Positions 1-11,026 of a DNA stretch of 64,000 bases are shown piece after piece. The notes below the pieces were generated by a model. That model was not told the DNA's origin and made no database searches. It saw nothing but the letters and a program-made list of their open reading frames with translations. Numbering within the stretch: the first letter of the stretch is position 1; every line of letters starts with the position of its first letter. A program made the translations under genes and the position numbers. The stretch is from Platerodrilus igneus (taxonomy: Eukaryota > Arthropoda > Insecta > Coleoptera > Lycidae), in the NCBI GenBank assembly GCA_036346225.1, contig JARFIW010000588.1, positions 4,965,501-5,029,500 on the forward strand. The letters are read 5' to 3'.

Positions 1-2
1 AT

Positions 3-326
3 ATTCATGGTCTTTCTTGGGATGAATCTTCAATGGCTGGAATGGTGTCATCATATATAGCGCTTTATTTGAAACAAATTATCCGATCCGGTGAAGAAGT
101 ATTTGTGAAGGGTCTAGAAAGGAAGAAATTGATTGAAACCTACCTAATGCAAAACGTTGTAACTGATATGCTTGCACTACGTTGTCCTAAGCTATCGGAG
201 TTAAAAATCAACAATCGTTTAATATATAACATCCATTGTTGTAGACATAGGAATAATAATCTGCAATGTGCAAAACAAAATACCTTTTTATTAAAAGAAT
301 GGTTTGATAATAATAAAAAACAATAG
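3..326 (+). CDS. Polinton-associated conserved protein, C-terminal part (cut by window edge)
   Basis: The frame is open from the first bases of the window, so the N-terminus lies outside it. The protein is nearly identical to the C-terminal two thirds of the 166-residue ORF at 40000-40500, which shows the complete form beginning MYIIDIQGF. In both copies it sits next to Polinton DNA and is transcribed towards the integrase. The full-length form has an N-terminal I-D-x-Q-G-F segment and a C-terminal segment of the type H-x6-CA-x2-N-x3-L-x2-W. That layout recalls DEDD-type 3'-5' exonucleases, but this is only my inference because the acidic residues are incomplete. It is recognisable as a family member; the function is not established. 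Confidence 0.6.
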   Translation: MHGLSWDESSMAGMVSSYIALYLKQIIRSGEEVFVKGLERKKLIETYLMQNVVTDMLALRCPKLSELKINNRLIYNIHCCRHRNNNLQCAKQNTFLLKEWFDNNKKQ

Positions 327-401
327 AAAGATTGTGTCTGTATTATTTATTTTAATATAATTTTACAATGTTAGCCTTATTAACTATTATTATAACAACT
401 T

Positions 402-1340
402 CTAGCAAACATTATTTTTATCGATCCAGCTATTGTGTACGTTAGAGAAGCCTAACCATTTTACAAAGACTTTATTTCCACTCTTTCTTAGGACTTTTTC
501 TACCAGGTAAATTCCTGGATGTTTAACCTTTTGCAACTCCATTTCATAAAATGCACCTTTGATTTCTTTCTCGTCTTGATCTTCTAAGATATATGTTGTC
601 GGATTGGTTACGTTTACCTTTTTAATCTTAAAAATTTCATTTGACCAGTTTGGCGTGTAACCTTTCGTAAATGCTTCCCTGTGTTTACTAATCCTCACAC
701 TGTCTTTAATTGAATATTTTGGTATTTTGGTTGCAAGTTTGATGTGGGTAAATGATGATTTAAGAATAGTTTTTTCATTTGATTTATCAACTTTTACAGG
801 TTTGACTCCGATAGTATTGTGAACTGTATTGTTGTATTGTTTCACGATATCACTTAAATTTTTTATCCATTTGTAAGAACCATTGAGGTTAAACAAGCGC
901 CACATTTTTCCCTTTAAAGTTCTAATTACACGTTCCACAATGCATGCTTTCTTTGTAGAAAAAACACTATAATGGTTTATACCATATGTCTGCATTAAGA
1001 ATTGAAAGTGTTTGTTATATGCTTTACCAAAATCAGACTGCAAATTTCTTGGTAGATTTTTAAATTTATTTAAAATTGTTTTCATTGCAGCAGTAACATC
1101 AATATCCGTCTTACTTATAAGTGGTACAGCCCATACGTATTTGTAGAAACAATCAATAACTACTAAAATGTATTTAAATCCTTTGTTTGTTTGTGAATAT
1201 GGTAACATTTCAATGAAATCGGTCTGAAGAAGGTCATTTAAACCTTTTACTATCACTTTGAGTCTCTTGAAATTTATTCTTGCTGGTTTATGAAGTTCAT
1301 TTACTATATCCTCTTTCACTTTTGATTGAGCAACTATCAT
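402..1340 (-). CDS. Polinton/Maverick integrase with C-terminal chromodomain
   Basis: A 312-residue retroviral-type (rve) integrase. The DDE core is visible: TDFIEM gives the first Asp (around residue 40), LQSDFG the second (around 104), and the Glu follows 33 residues later in IVERVIR. A C-terminal chromodomain is seen at about residues 275-310 (IYLVEKVLRKSGNKVFVKWLGF). This arrangement is characteristic of Polinton (Maverick) self-synthesising transposons, whose integrase joins the element's terminal repeats to chromosomal DNA. It converges with the exonuclease-like ORF to its left and runs in the same direction as three further Polinton ORFs to its right. The usual N-terminal zinc-binding region is not evident, so the reading frame may be truncated at its 5' end. 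Confidence 0.85.
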   Translation of the reverse strand: MIVAQSKVKEDIVNELHKPARINFKRLKVIVKGLNDLLQTDFIEMLPYSQTNKGFKYILVVIDCFYKYVWAVPLISKTDIDVTAAMKTILNKFKNLPRNLQSDFGKAYNKHFQFLMQTYGINHYSVFSTKKACIVERVIRTLKGKMWRLFNLNGSYKWIKNLSDIVKQYNNTVHNTIGVKPVKVDKSNEKTILKSSFTHIKLATKIPKYSIKDSVRISKHREAFTKGYTPNWSNEIFKIKKVNVTNPTTYILEDQDEKEIKGAFYEMELQKVKHPGIYLVEKVLRKSGNKVFVKWLGFSNVHNSWIDKNNVC

Positions 1341-1389
1341 AATACTTTTTTTCTAATCAGGATTTATTAAATACAATTAATAAATACTT

Positions 1390-1785
1390 CTATGTTTGAA
1401 TGTCGAGTGCTCCACTTGCTTTGAAAGGAACTTTTAATATAAAATCAAGAAACATTGTGGTATTGTTTATGATAGCACCGCTGTCACGAAAGCTGATTAC
1501 ATCCATACGTTTAAGCAAAAATACTTGTAACTGTGCAATTACATAACTTTTTTCGTTTATAAGAATTTCAAAGTCTTGCGGGTATCCTTTAATATTCTCA
1601 ATGACTGCTTCCTCATAAGGAAATTCATAATTATGTTTAATGTTGAAAATAAGGAATATCTTGTCATCATCGAGGAATGTACTAGAGTAAAACGTTGCTA
1701 CTACCATGTAATGTAGCATATGTAACTTGTACTCAATCAAGGTTTCAAAACCTTCATTTTTTTTTGTTTTCATATTCCTGTTCAC
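1390..1785 (-). CDS. Small Polinton-cluster protein, function unknown
   Basis: A 131-residue ORF between the DUF8207-type gene and the integrase, on the same strand and 49 bases from the integrase. I do not recognise the family from sequence. It is mixed alpha/beta in composition with no signal peptide, membrane segment or cysteine motif. By position it may be one of the small structural or accessory proteins of Polintons, or the surviving part of a longer one. The ORF is intact but short, and the start is uncertain. Confidence 0.4.
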   Translation of the reverse strand: MNRNMKTKKNEGFETLIEYKLHMLHYMVVATFYSSTFLDDDKIFLIFNIKHNYEFPYEEAVIENIKGYPQDFEILINEKSYVIAQLQVFLLKRMDVISFRDSGAIINNTTMFLDFILKVPFKASGALDIQT

Positions 1786-1826
1786 GTATATCTATTTTAC
1801 GGTTATTTAAGTGCCTTCCAAATTTG

Positions 1827-2723
1827 TCAATTGTCATTTCTTCTAATCACTTTCGCCTCACGCACTTCTTCAATGATCGAATTTATTTCGTTGCCGTGAC
1901 CTGTGTGTCCAGCAGTCTGAGATGAAACTAAAAGCCGTAATCTATCAACAAGTTCATTGGGATCATTCCAATATAAATAATCTATGGCGTTATTTGATAC
2001 TTCCATTGTCATACCGTCTCCAAGACGCTTTCTATAGGGTAATGTTCTAGGTCTACGGGGTGTTTGGGGAAGTATGTTTAATGTAGATATTATATTTTTG
2101 TATTTATATGAATTATTTCCCTGAATTTGTTCTGTTTCAGAACAATATCTTCTATTAGCATTTGTTCTTTTCACAATATCAAGGTACGACTTTAGATCTT
2201 GCGATCTGTACCCGACAGGATATTTTTTAAACAGTAGTTCGTATAATCTAGGAGTACCTTTATATTTCAAATTATTTATCAGAACATTTTCATCATCCAA
2301 CACGAAATTCGAATTGCCTATCATAAGACCATTTGAATCAGGGTTAAACCTAATACCATATTTATGATCAAATTCGTTCTTAACATCTTTAAACATATTG
2401 TAAATATATTCTCGAGGTAGCGGATGTAGCTGTTCGAGATAATGTGTCATACCAGGTGAATCGGCAAAGCTTTGTATATATTCCTGGGCTTCTTGAGCAT
2501 TTCGATTAACTTCCGCTTCGTATTCATTCTCAACATCATCATCATCATCTTCCTCATCATCATCTTCCTCTGTGGCATCATTTTTTATATTCGGTATATG
2601 CTGAGCAATAACCGGTGAATCAATATAGTCAACGTTCCTTTCTAGAAATTTAGGTTTATTTTTTTTTACACTGCTATGAGGCAGTTCTTCTTCTTCTTCT
2701 TTAAATTTTTCTTTCTTTACCAC
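1827..2723 (-). CDS. DUF8207-type Polinton protein
   Basis: A 298-residue ORF. It starts with a charged region and a long acidic stretch (E/D runs at about residues 50-65). A conserved domain follows with the segments KYGIRFNPDSNGLMIGNS, KYKGTPRLYELLFKKYP and the C-terminal DPNELVDRLRLLVSSQTAGH..NEI.SIIEELRE-like block. I recognise these blocks as the DUF8207 family, common in insect genomes beside Polinton integrases. The role is probably virion- or element-related but is not established. It lies on the minus strand with the integrase, and no internal stop is seen. Confidence 0.7.
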   Translation of the reverse strand: MVKKEKFKEEEEELPHSSVKKNKPKFLERNVDYIDSPVIAQHIPNIKNDATEEDDDEEDDDDDVENEYEAEVNRNAQEAQEYIQSFADSPGMTHYLEQLHPLPREYIYNMFKDVKNEFDHKYGIRFNPDSNGLMIGNSNFVLDDENVLINNLKYKGTPRLYELLFKKYPVGYRSQDLKSYLDIVKRTNANRRYCSETEQIQGNNSYKYKNIISTLNILPQTPRRPRTLPYRKRLGDGMTMEVSNNAIDYLYWNDPNELVDRLRLLVSSQTAGHTGHGNEINSIIEEVREAKVIRRNDN

Positions 2724-2953
2724 ACTTTCCCCATCCAGTTCATTAGCAATAGTTTCTAATCGTGATGTTATGGGTAAGATTGATTAGACTTGGACGACTT
2801 AATTATCTTTTAACTGGCGCAATTTGTTTTTTACAATGTTTCTTTTCTTAATTAAAATTCTTTTAAGTTTTATCGCCTCCTTGTTCATTGCGTAAAAGGT
2901 TTATTGTAATAAAAAAATTCTTCGATACTAACGATACTTGTGCCTCTCAAGGT

Positions 2954-3184
2954 TTAAATATGTATGAAGCGATCAAAACCTATTCGGTACCTTCCTTGAC
3001 CTGGATCACTATCTTTGTCTACAACTAAGAAACCGTATTTGTCTTGCCAACAAGCAGCACATATTTCACGGAATTTCATGTCAGTATTGATGTGATCGTC
3101 ATATATGTGTTTTAAGTTTAAATCATCTTGTTTAAATAAAACTAAAGGATTAGCATATAAAATTTTTTCAGAAAAATAAAGCAA
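2954..3184 (-). pseudogene. Polinton packaging-ATPase C-terminal remnant
   Basis: A 76-residue ORF with the pattern KQDDLNLKHIYDDHINTDMKFREICAACWQDKYGFLVVD. This resembles the C-terminal part of the FtsK/HerA-like packaging ATPase of Polintons, which would couple ATP hydrolysis to genome packaging. The Walker A and B motifs would lie upstream (higher coordinates), but that DNA is AT-rich and non-coding, so only the tail survives. Its place next to the DUF8207-type gene supports the call. This is recognition by pattern, moderately sure. Confidence 0.5.
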
Positions 3185-3574
3185 ATTTGAAAAATGTCTC
3201 AGATTAAACTGTCAATGTTGTTTAATAATTTACACGCACTCATGGTTTTTAAAAAAAAACATTCTGCAGTTTTATCACAATACAATTAACATTATGCAAT
3301 TTAATTTATTTGAAGCTATATATAACAGTACCTTGAGAGAATTAAAGAATTTTTCATTTATGCAGCATAATTCATGTAAACGCAATTACTACATACCTAT
3401 ATATGCATATAAAGTCAATTTTGTTAAGTTTTACTGAAAAATAAATTATGCTAGCAGTAATCTAAAACTTATTCTATATATTACTAGTTAAGGACCATTT
3501 GCATTGCATTCTGCTGAGACATAATTATATTTGCTTACATACTGTTTTTTATTCATTAGAATAGATTACAGAGC

Positions 3575-3619
<45 letters not shown>

Positions 3620-3781
3620 CATTTGCATTTTTTTCAGAAAACGATGCAAATTTTTAATTTTTTCTAACAGGTCAATTTATAATTAATATAAATACTTCAC
3701 GTAGATTTTACCAACAGTATTCAATCAGATCTCTTGTATAATTATTAGTTACTGCTACTAGCAACTTAAAAAAAAGAGTAA
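3185..3781. repeat. Non-coding AT-rich stretch with (TA)n microsatellite
   Basis: No open frame of note. It contains an uninterrupted (TA)n run at 3578-3618. This stretch separates the Polinton remnant from the spliced gene that follows. Confidence 0.8.
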
Positions 3782-4397
3782 CTAATCATCGATCAAAATG
3801 GTAATAGTACCAACGTAAAAGTTCTAGAACAATTTATATTACATTCTGACGAAGACTTGATTAAAGAAGTTTTTGGTTCTTCTTCACCTCAACTTGACAC
3901 TGCTGCTATTTTTGATAGTGACGTAATAGATATATCGCGGTAAGTGCTTTTTCACATTTATACATGTGTTTTAAAACACTACTAATTTATAAGTTACATT
4001 AGATTAGTATCAAAAAACCATTCTGGAAATTCTGAGGCTATCGTTGGATCGTTGGCACATTCTGATCCTCTCAGAAACATCAGGTAGTATACAAAAGAAA
4101 AGGTGAACCTACAATAATCTTTTATGTTATGCTCACAGATCAGGCAAAAACATGTTGGCTATGAAAAAGTTATGTACAGAATCTAATATGGCTGTTTGCT
4201 GCGAAGATGACAAATCCCACGAAGATGACAAAGTAGAGTTGCATAACGCATTTAAAAAGCATGGAGAGAAGCTACTGCGTCGTCTAGATTTGGATCTAGA
4301 AATAATAAAGCAAAAAAGAGAGGAACTGGCTGCGAGGGAGCAGCAGATACTTCAAGAACGGGAGTTAATAAATACTTTTTCATTTATAAATAGTTAG
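3782..4397 (+). CDS. Putative three-exon gene, unknown coiled-coil protein
   Basis: Three open segments share one frame across two consensus introns. Exon A is open from 3782 (stop TAA at 3779-3781) to 3939, followed by GTAAGT. Exon B is 4003-4083, between a ...CATTAG acceptor and a CAG|GTAGTA donor. Exon C is 4139-4397, after a GCTCACAG acceptor. The phases fit (2 nt carried at both junctions). The product has an acidic/serine middle part and a C-terminal heptad-like helix (residues such as HGEKLLRRLDLDLEI...EELAAREQQILQERE). An AATAAA lies about 45 bases after the stop. No start codon is seen in exon A, so an upstream exon or decay is likely. I do not recognise the family; it could be a host gene or the accessory DNA-binding ORF of a DNA transposon. 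Confidence 0.5.
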
Positions 4398-4659
4398 ATT
4401 TTAACTGTAAATAATTAGATCAAAATATTCAACAATTTGTAAAATAAAAATTTTTTTTATAAAAGTTTCTCTTTTGAAACAAGACTTTCTCTAAACAAGG
4501 TAGTAACCTCAAAGTAAAACACACATAAATCAGAACCCACTTTAATTAAATACATCATACTTTATACAATCGACTTAGATGTGTTATAATAAATTAAACA
4601 ATAAAGAACAAGATGTATATTATTATAATAATAAACTAATTTCTTAGATTAGTGACATA

Positions 4660-4864
4660 TTATTCTGAAAATTCTATGTTGACAATTAGACCGATCGATC
4701 CCTTACTAGTTATGTATACGTGTTTGTTCGAGCCAATACTTTCATTTAATTGTTTCACTCCATGTGCTTGAAGGTATTCAAAATATCTCAATGGCAATAT
4801 ACTCTTGAACTCTTCTGTTTCCACTAATACTCTTTCTCCATATTTTGTCTTGATTGTTTCCACT
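4660..4864 (-). pseudogene. Small conserved ORF, truncated by the BEL LTR
   Basis: The ORF reads KTKYGERVLVETEEFKSILPLRYFEYL and ends with a stop at 4660. The open frame extends to 4929, but everything beyond 4864 is LTR sequence, so the original N-terminus is missing. The K-Y/F-G-x-x-V-x-V/A-E...LP-x-R-Y pattern resembles small proteins that often accompany Polinton or viral-like ORFs in insect genomes, possibly OB-fold. That is a loose inference. It does not look like the Copia sequence on the other side of the BEL element. Confidence 0.35.
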
Positions 4865-5214
4865 TGTATATTTTCCTTGATGAAACTTATTTTTTGTGTT
4901 ATGTAATGCCTTAATAAACGCTGGTTCACAATTTAATTATCCTTTTTATTATATAAAACATAAACAGTGACAGGAATGTTCTTATACTAGTTTTTCAACT
5001 TGACATTATATTATTTTAGCAACCATCAAAAAGTCACTACCTACTATATAATTAAGTGGACTGTAGTTTCCCTCATTAAACATTAAATACTAACAAGAAC
5101 GCTAGTAGCTTGGCTTGGCGTAGTCAGGCACACAAGTTAATAAGAACTTAAAATTAGAATGAAAATAAGCCAATGACAGTCAAACATGCTGTCCAAACAA
5201 ATTATTCCTCAACA
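4865..5214 (-). repeat. BEL element 3' LTR
   Basis: 350 bp, nearly identical to 11529-11878. The plus-strand ends are TGTATATTTTCC and CCTCAACA. Confidence 0.92.
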
Positions 5215-7077
5215 TTCTCCCCCGCTTGAGCCTTCGTCCTCAACAGTGGAAGTTTTATTTTGAACAGGCAATGGGGAAAGTTTTGTAATGGGTCGGATAA
5301 ACTCTCCCTTATTTGTTTTTATTGTAACTACCCGTACCTTATTGTCTTGTCCAGATTTAATATTTGTTACTCTGGCAAGGCACCATTCTAAAGGAGGCAG
5401 ATTGTCCTCTTTCACTAATACTAAGTCGCCAACCTTTAGATTGGGTTCCATTAACCTCCATTTTGGACGGTGTTGCAATTGATTTAAGTAGTCTGTGGAC
5501 CATTTTTTCCAAAATATCTGCCTTAATTTTGAACAATGCTGCCACATATTTATTCTGTTGTCCGGAATAGAAGAAACGTCCCTTTCAGGAAATGCAGTCA
5601 ACGCTTGACCTATTAGAAAATGTCCCGGTGTTAGGCATTCAAAATCCGATACTGATTCAGAAATGTCTTGTAGGGGCCTGGAATTTAGAATAGCCTCAAT
5701 TTGGACTAGAATTGTAGTTAGAAATTCAAAGGTTAAAGTTGACCGACCTACTATTCGTCTTAAATGGTATTTGGTGCTTTTAATACCCGCTTCCCATAGA
5801 CCTCCCCAATGTGGGCTACTTGGAGGGATGAACTTCCAACAAATGCTTCGTGTAGTCAGAAACTCTTGTATGTCAGTTCCGTGAGAATCAAAGAACTGAT
5901 AAACTTCATGCAGAGCATTATTTGCTCCCTTAAAATTTGTCGCATTATCGCTGCTGATCGAGATCGGATTGCCTCGACGAGCCACGAACCTTTTTAGTGT
6001 AAGTATGAACGTCTCAGTTGCGAGGCTTGACACTAACTCAATGTGTATGGCCTTTGTTGCCATGCACACAAATAATGCAACATATGCCTTAGAAATAATT
6101 GACTTGCGCAATCTTGTTTCCCTTACCATAATCGGCCCACCAAAATCTACTCCGACATGTAGAAAAGGACGAATCAATTGGGTTCGTTCTAAGGGTAAGT
6201 TTCCCATAAGCTGCTTGGCAACCACTGCCTTAAACCTGTGACATTTTACGCACCTTAGTACAATTGCCTTAATGCGTCTCAAAGCACGAATAGGCCACAC
6301 TCGCTGGCGTAAACTGTATAGCACTGCACGAGTGCCTGCATGGCCTAAGTATTTATGTTCATGTTCAATTAACAAATCAGTAACATGATTAGCTGCTGGA
6401 AGAATGATTGGATGTTGTGCATTAAAAGGTAACATTGCATTTCCCAATCGCCCGCCAACCCTTAGTAGACCTTTGGAATCTAAAAACGGATTTAATGTTA
6501 GAATTGAACTACTTTTAGATAATTTCTTATTTTCCTTTAAATAAAATATTTCCTTTGAAAAATGCTCCTTCTGAACTAATAAAAATATGTGTGTTGCAAC
6601 TCGATCTAGTTCGTCCACTCTCAAGGGACCAGCAACCTTTGTGGTATTGTGTTGTGAGTTGTTAATGAATCGAAATATAAAAGCAAAGGTTCTTTGCATT
6701 CGAACAAATGATGAAAATCTGAGAAATATTGAACAAATGTTTTCAATATTTGTCTGAATATAAGCTACCCGCCATTCCTCGGGTAGAGAAACTATTTCCT
6801 TATTTACAGTATCCTTCTGAGGATTCCAATTAAAATCAAGCAGAAAGTCTGGACCTTCCCACCAAGACCTTTTATGTATTAACTTTGTTGAGTCAAGACC
6901 GCGCGAAATACAGTCTGCGAGATTTAAACCTGAAGGAATATGTAACCATATTGCAAGATGAGCAATTTCACAAATTTCTGACCCTCTATTAGCCACAAAC
7001 GTTGTCCAACGTGATGGTGGTGACCTGCAGCCATGCCAAAACGATTTGTGAGTCTGTGAACATGACAATCTTGTCAA
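5209..7077 (-). pseudogene. pol: BEL pol, C-terminal part: RNase H tail and integrase
   Basis: This 622-residue frame continues pol after a frameshift near 7015-7030, where the N-terminal pol frame ends inside RNase H (TDSQIVLAWLQ). Its first roughly 35 residues are an out-of-frame shadow. RNase H tail and connection residues follow (GLNLADCISRGL). The integrase zinc domain has H..H and C..C at about residues 240-290 (HKYLGHAG, CVKCHRFK). The core Asp residues are in VGVDFGG (about 310) and SSDNATNF (about 377), and the Glu in GGLWEAGIK (about 425). The C-terminal DUF5641 domain has FWKKWSTDYLNQLQHRPKW and VGDLVLVKEDNLPPLEW. The stop lies just inside the 3' LTR. Confidence 0.9.
5215..5226 (-). 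promoter_or_regulatory. BEL polypurine tract
   Basis: On the minus strand GCGGGGGAGAA lies directly against the TGTTGAGG start of the 3' LTR, as expected for the plus-strand primer of reverse transcription. It overlaps the last codons of pol. Confidence 0.75.
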
Positions 7078-9409
7078 AATTATACTCTATACATGATGTA
7101 AATTTGTCGCATAAACGAGCTAACAATAAAAAACCACACAACTCTAGACGTGGCAACGAAATTGTTCTTAGTGGAGCCACTCTAGATTTTGCACCAACAA
7201 GACGACAAGAAACCATATTGTTTTCATAAACGGCCCTCATGTATATGCAAGCTCCGTATGCATAAAAAGACGCATCTGAAAAACCTATTAATTGCATTCC
7301 AACTATATTACCTGGAATAAATATCCAACGAGGGATGCTGGCCTTTCGTAAATTAGGTAATAGTTTGTAGAATTTTAGCCAGTCATCTAGTACTCCTGGC
7401 GGCACAATTTCGTCCCATTCCACCTTTATCGACCACAATTTTTGCATAATCATTTTTGCAATAATTATCACAGGAGCAACAAGTACCATGGGATCAAAGA
7501 TTTGTGCAATCAATCCCAGAATTTCTCGTTTTGTGAAAGATTCCTTTTCCGTTAACTCGGGAATTGACATTTGAAACATGTCAGAGATAGGATTCCACTC
7601 AATTCCTAAAATCTTTGAAATTCCTTCTGATAGTACAAATGGAAATAACGATTGAATATTAGAGTTCCATTTGTGTAGCATAAACCCCACGGATTCTAAT
7701 AATTCCTTTAATTCGAGCTGAAGCTGTAAAAGATCTTCACCAGTGTTTGCACCACTCAATATGTCATCAACATAGGTTTGCTTAAGCAACGTTTCTGCAG
7801 CCAACGGAAACCTTGTTTTATTTTGATTGGCTAGTTCTACCAACGTTCGAGTGGCTAGAAACGGGGCACAATTAGTTCCATACGTTACAGTTTGGAGCTC
7901 AATATGTTTCAATGGACAAGAAGGATCATCTCGCCAAACAATATTTTGTAGAATGGTATCTTGACGATTAATTCTAATACACCTGTACATTTTTTGTATG
8001 TCACTTGTAAGAATATACCTAAATGTTCTACACCTACACACTATGTCAAATAGCTCTGGTTGCACAAGAGTGCCCTTAAGCATGATGTCGTTTAGACTTA
8101 AACCTGATGTAGTCTTCATTGACCCATCAAAGACGACTCTGTATTTAGTCGTGAGTTTATCTTCACGTACTACGCAATGGTGCGGAAAATAGTACCTGTT
8201 TATAGTTGTGGAGTTAATCTCCTGAGTGATATCCTTAGCATGACCAAGTTTTAGGTATTCATCGATAAATGCCTTGTATTCGCTCTGTAACTTGGGATCC
8301 TTACTAAACCTTTTCTCCAACGAATGAAACCTTTGAGTAGCCCTTGTCAATGAGTTTCCTAAGAATGATACATCATAACCAGGTTTGAGAGACAATCTAA
8401 CTTCAAAAGCACCAGATTCTAATCTCTTAGTTGTAGCTAAATAAATTTCTTCACAATCCTTGTTTTCAGGAGACACGTGCCTTTTCTGATACACTTCTTC
8501 CATTATCCAAAACTGTGGGATTAACTCATCTAAAGTAATACCCTGTGAAAACAATACTACACTTAAATTGGAGCAGTTGGTATTAGATACCGGAATGTTT
8601 CCACCTACAATCCAACCAAACACACTATTTTGCAAAATAGGAAGATTTTCTCCTAGCCTTATAAGTCCGCATCGAATTATTTCAAAATACACGTCTGCTC
8701 CTAGCAATAAATCTATTTTCCCAGGAATAAAAAAACCCTTGTCCGCCAAACGTAAATCGTCTGGAATTTTTAAATTGTTAATATTTATATGCATGTGTGG
8801 CAATGGACAAGTTATCCGTTTGAGCACGCCACATTTTGTAGATATTCTTGTTTTTGTGTTGTGCTGAGACTCAATTGTAACTGTAATAACTTCCGTTATA
8901 CGAACATCGCTGTGTGCTATCCCTGACACTTGAATGTTACTAGAAGTTCTCATGAGATTTAATTTATTTGCCATCCTTGTTGTCATAAATGAGCCTTGAG
9001 ACCCTGAGTCCAATAGTACCCTCGCCTCTATTGTAGAACCGTTATTAGCAACTAAATTCACCAAGGCGGTAGCTAAAAGTACCTGGTTGCCTGTATTGGC
9101 CATTGAACAAGGGGCATGGAGAACCATATTTTCTCCTGATGGGGTGATTGCTAATGACGTTGCCTTTACCATTGATAAATTGTTAGTTTTATTAATAGTG
9201 CCGTCATTGTTTCCTTGCTCGGATAAAGATGGACCTTCAACATTTTCAATTCTACAACCCTTATCATGCAACAACATATGGTGTCTTCCCTTACAGACTC
9301 TACACCCTTCTGATTTACAATTATTTACACCGTGCTTTAAACCCAAGCAATTATAACAAAGGCGATTTTTAGCAACAAATTCCCTTTTTTGTATTAAATC
9401 ATATTTCAA
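6989..9409 (-). pseudogene. pol: BEL gag-pol: zinc knuckles, protease, reverse transcriptase, RNase H
   Basis: An 806-residue frame. Order: CCHC-like knuckles at about residues 18-48 (CYNCLGLKHGVNNC and C..C...HH...H); retropepsin active site VLLDSGSQGSF at about 133; reverse transcriptase core with YRVVFDGSM and QKMYRCI, and the catalytic YVDD at about 545; then the BEL-specific region and RNase H (GFSDAS, LPRLELCG, MFTDSQ). The frame ends at 6989, where a frameshift moves RNase H into the next ORF. The knuckle region reads further upstream only in another frame (about 9410-9480), which marks a second frameshift to gag. This polyprotein would process itself and copy element RNA in cytoplasmic particles; this copy cannot make it intact. 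Confidence 0.92.
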
Positions 9410-9489
9410 AAATTTGGTGCACCTGTAAATAGGATGATAACTTGAGTCACAACATATGCATTTCCCCTTGAAACCTGTTTGTACAGCAT

Positions 9490-9818
9490 TTACCGAATGA
9501 TAACTACCTTTGATTTGACTTCTGAGTTTACTGAAGCTTCAAGAGCTAAACATCGCGTTTCTAGAAATTCTAGAAACTCCTTAAAAGTTTGCAGATCATA
9601 TGAATTCCTCTCCAATTCATATGCCTTATGTGTATTGAAATCTAATTTTGAAGCCAGAATGTAAATCAAAATTAGATCCCACTCCTTTACTGGAACTTCT
9701 AACGCTTGTAGTGCATTGTAATTTTGTTTGATTGATACAACAAAGTCCCTTAGTGCAGCCGCGCTACTCTTGGTGACTTGAGTGTCCATTAAAATGCGTA
9801 TATGGCAGTTTATGGTTA
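9490..9818 (-). pseudogene. gag: BEL gag, second half
   Basis: Frame with INCHIRILMDTQVTKSSAAALRDFV and LEFLETRCLALE, the central DUF1759/DUF1758-adjacent part of BEL Gag. It is separated from the first half only by the MITE at 9819-10408; across the duplicated TA the frame is conserved. It ends in a stop at 9490. The next knuckle sequence (9410-9480) is in a shifted frame, so one indel lies near 9470-9490. Confidence 0.85.
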
Positions 9819-10408
9819 GAGGCAAATCACTTTAAGAAGAACCCAACGTCATCATGCGCACAAAGCAAAAATTGGTTAGGAACAGTTCATTATATGTAAT
9901 TAGGGATGGCAGTATTCAGGTTTTAGTGGCGTAGAATTTTATGATCAACCAATCGGAAATTACCTTGTAAAAGTTTTAGATTTCATTACTATTTATTTTT
10001 ACTTGATACACAGACGGACAGTTTTAAACCGCCATCTAACTAATATAAAATATCTTGTATATAACAATTAACATTAATAAAACAATAAGTTACTCAACAG
10101 ATGTGTTTGCAGAACACTAAAATGAGATAGAAACCACTTAAGTAGGCCATGGTATTCAATCATTTGCTTTATCGGATTTTACAAAATAACCTTGCTATAG
10201 CAGTATTTTTTAGGGATATTGATGCACACAACTCATATGGCGATATTATATTAAAAATTTTAAATTATAATTTAATTGGTTGTTTATTTTTTTACTATTT
10301 AACGCCATATCTTCCGTTTATACTGTAATAACTCAACTACGCCACTGTTATTACATTTCCGCGCAATCTGGCATATGACGTTGGGTTCTTCTTAAAGTGA
10401 TTTGCCTA
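9819..10408. mobile_element. MITE with 32-bp TIRs inserted in BEL gag
   Basis: Perfect inverted repeats (GGCAAATCACTTTAAG... at 9821-9852 and its complement at the right end) bound 590 bp without coding capacity. TA dinucleotides flank both ends (9817-9818 and 10409-10410), matching a TA target duplication as made by Tc1/mariner-superfamily elements. Interior motifs include ATGACGTTGGG and a generally AT-rich body. It splits the gag codon series without changing phase, so precise loss would leave the frame intact. The mobilising transposase is not visible in the window. Confidence 0.85.
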
Positions 10409-10410
10409 TA

Positions 10411-11026
10411 CCAATTTATTGTCGTAACGTTTTTTCAATAAGTCTAGCGCTATGTCATAATTCCAGTCAGTAATTTGTAGATCTTTTACTATTAGCAATG
10501 GTTCTTTTTGCAAAACTGACTTTAAATATAAGAATTTTTGAACCTTATTTAAACGCCAATCCGAATGTATCAATGAATTAAAAAGCTCTATGAAAGACCT
10601 GTAATCCTCGTATTTCCCAAAAAATGTAGGAATATTGAAACTTGGTAACCTTACCTGAAAGGAGGGGGTTGCTGAGGGTGCAACTGCGCCTGTTAATACC
10701 GTACCTGAGTGCTCCAATGCCACGCTACCGTTGTTTGCATTAACAAGATTTCTTTTTTGAATAACTGACTTAAGTTTACTATGCAGCGAAGTGTATTGCA
10801 ATTCTACCATTACCCGGTCCTCCTCTTCAGAAGGTTCTTGCTCCTCTAGTTGATCTTGAATAAATTCATACTCTTCATACGACTTCACTAACATGGATTC
10901 CCTGATTATAAATTCGTTGATGTCAATACCATCGTTGTTCTCATTAGCCCTTACATAAGTTTCTATTCTTGTAATTTTTGATTTAATTCTACCTCGTTTT
11001 TGTATTATAGTGTCGTTGTTAACCAT
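10411..11026 (-). pseudogene. gag: BEL gag, first half
   Basis: A 206-residue frame beginning MVNNDTIIQKRGRIK. It has an acidic, coiled-coil-prone N-terminus (EEYEFIQDQLEEQEPSEEEDRVMVEL) and then the DUF1759 core, including VRLPSFNIPTFFGKYEDYRSF, FLYLKSVLQ and ALDLLKKRYDNK. Gag forms the particle shell and binds element RNA. The native frame runs on into 9818-9490; only the MITE introduces the stop. About 480 bases of leader separate this start from the PBS. Confidence 0.88.
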
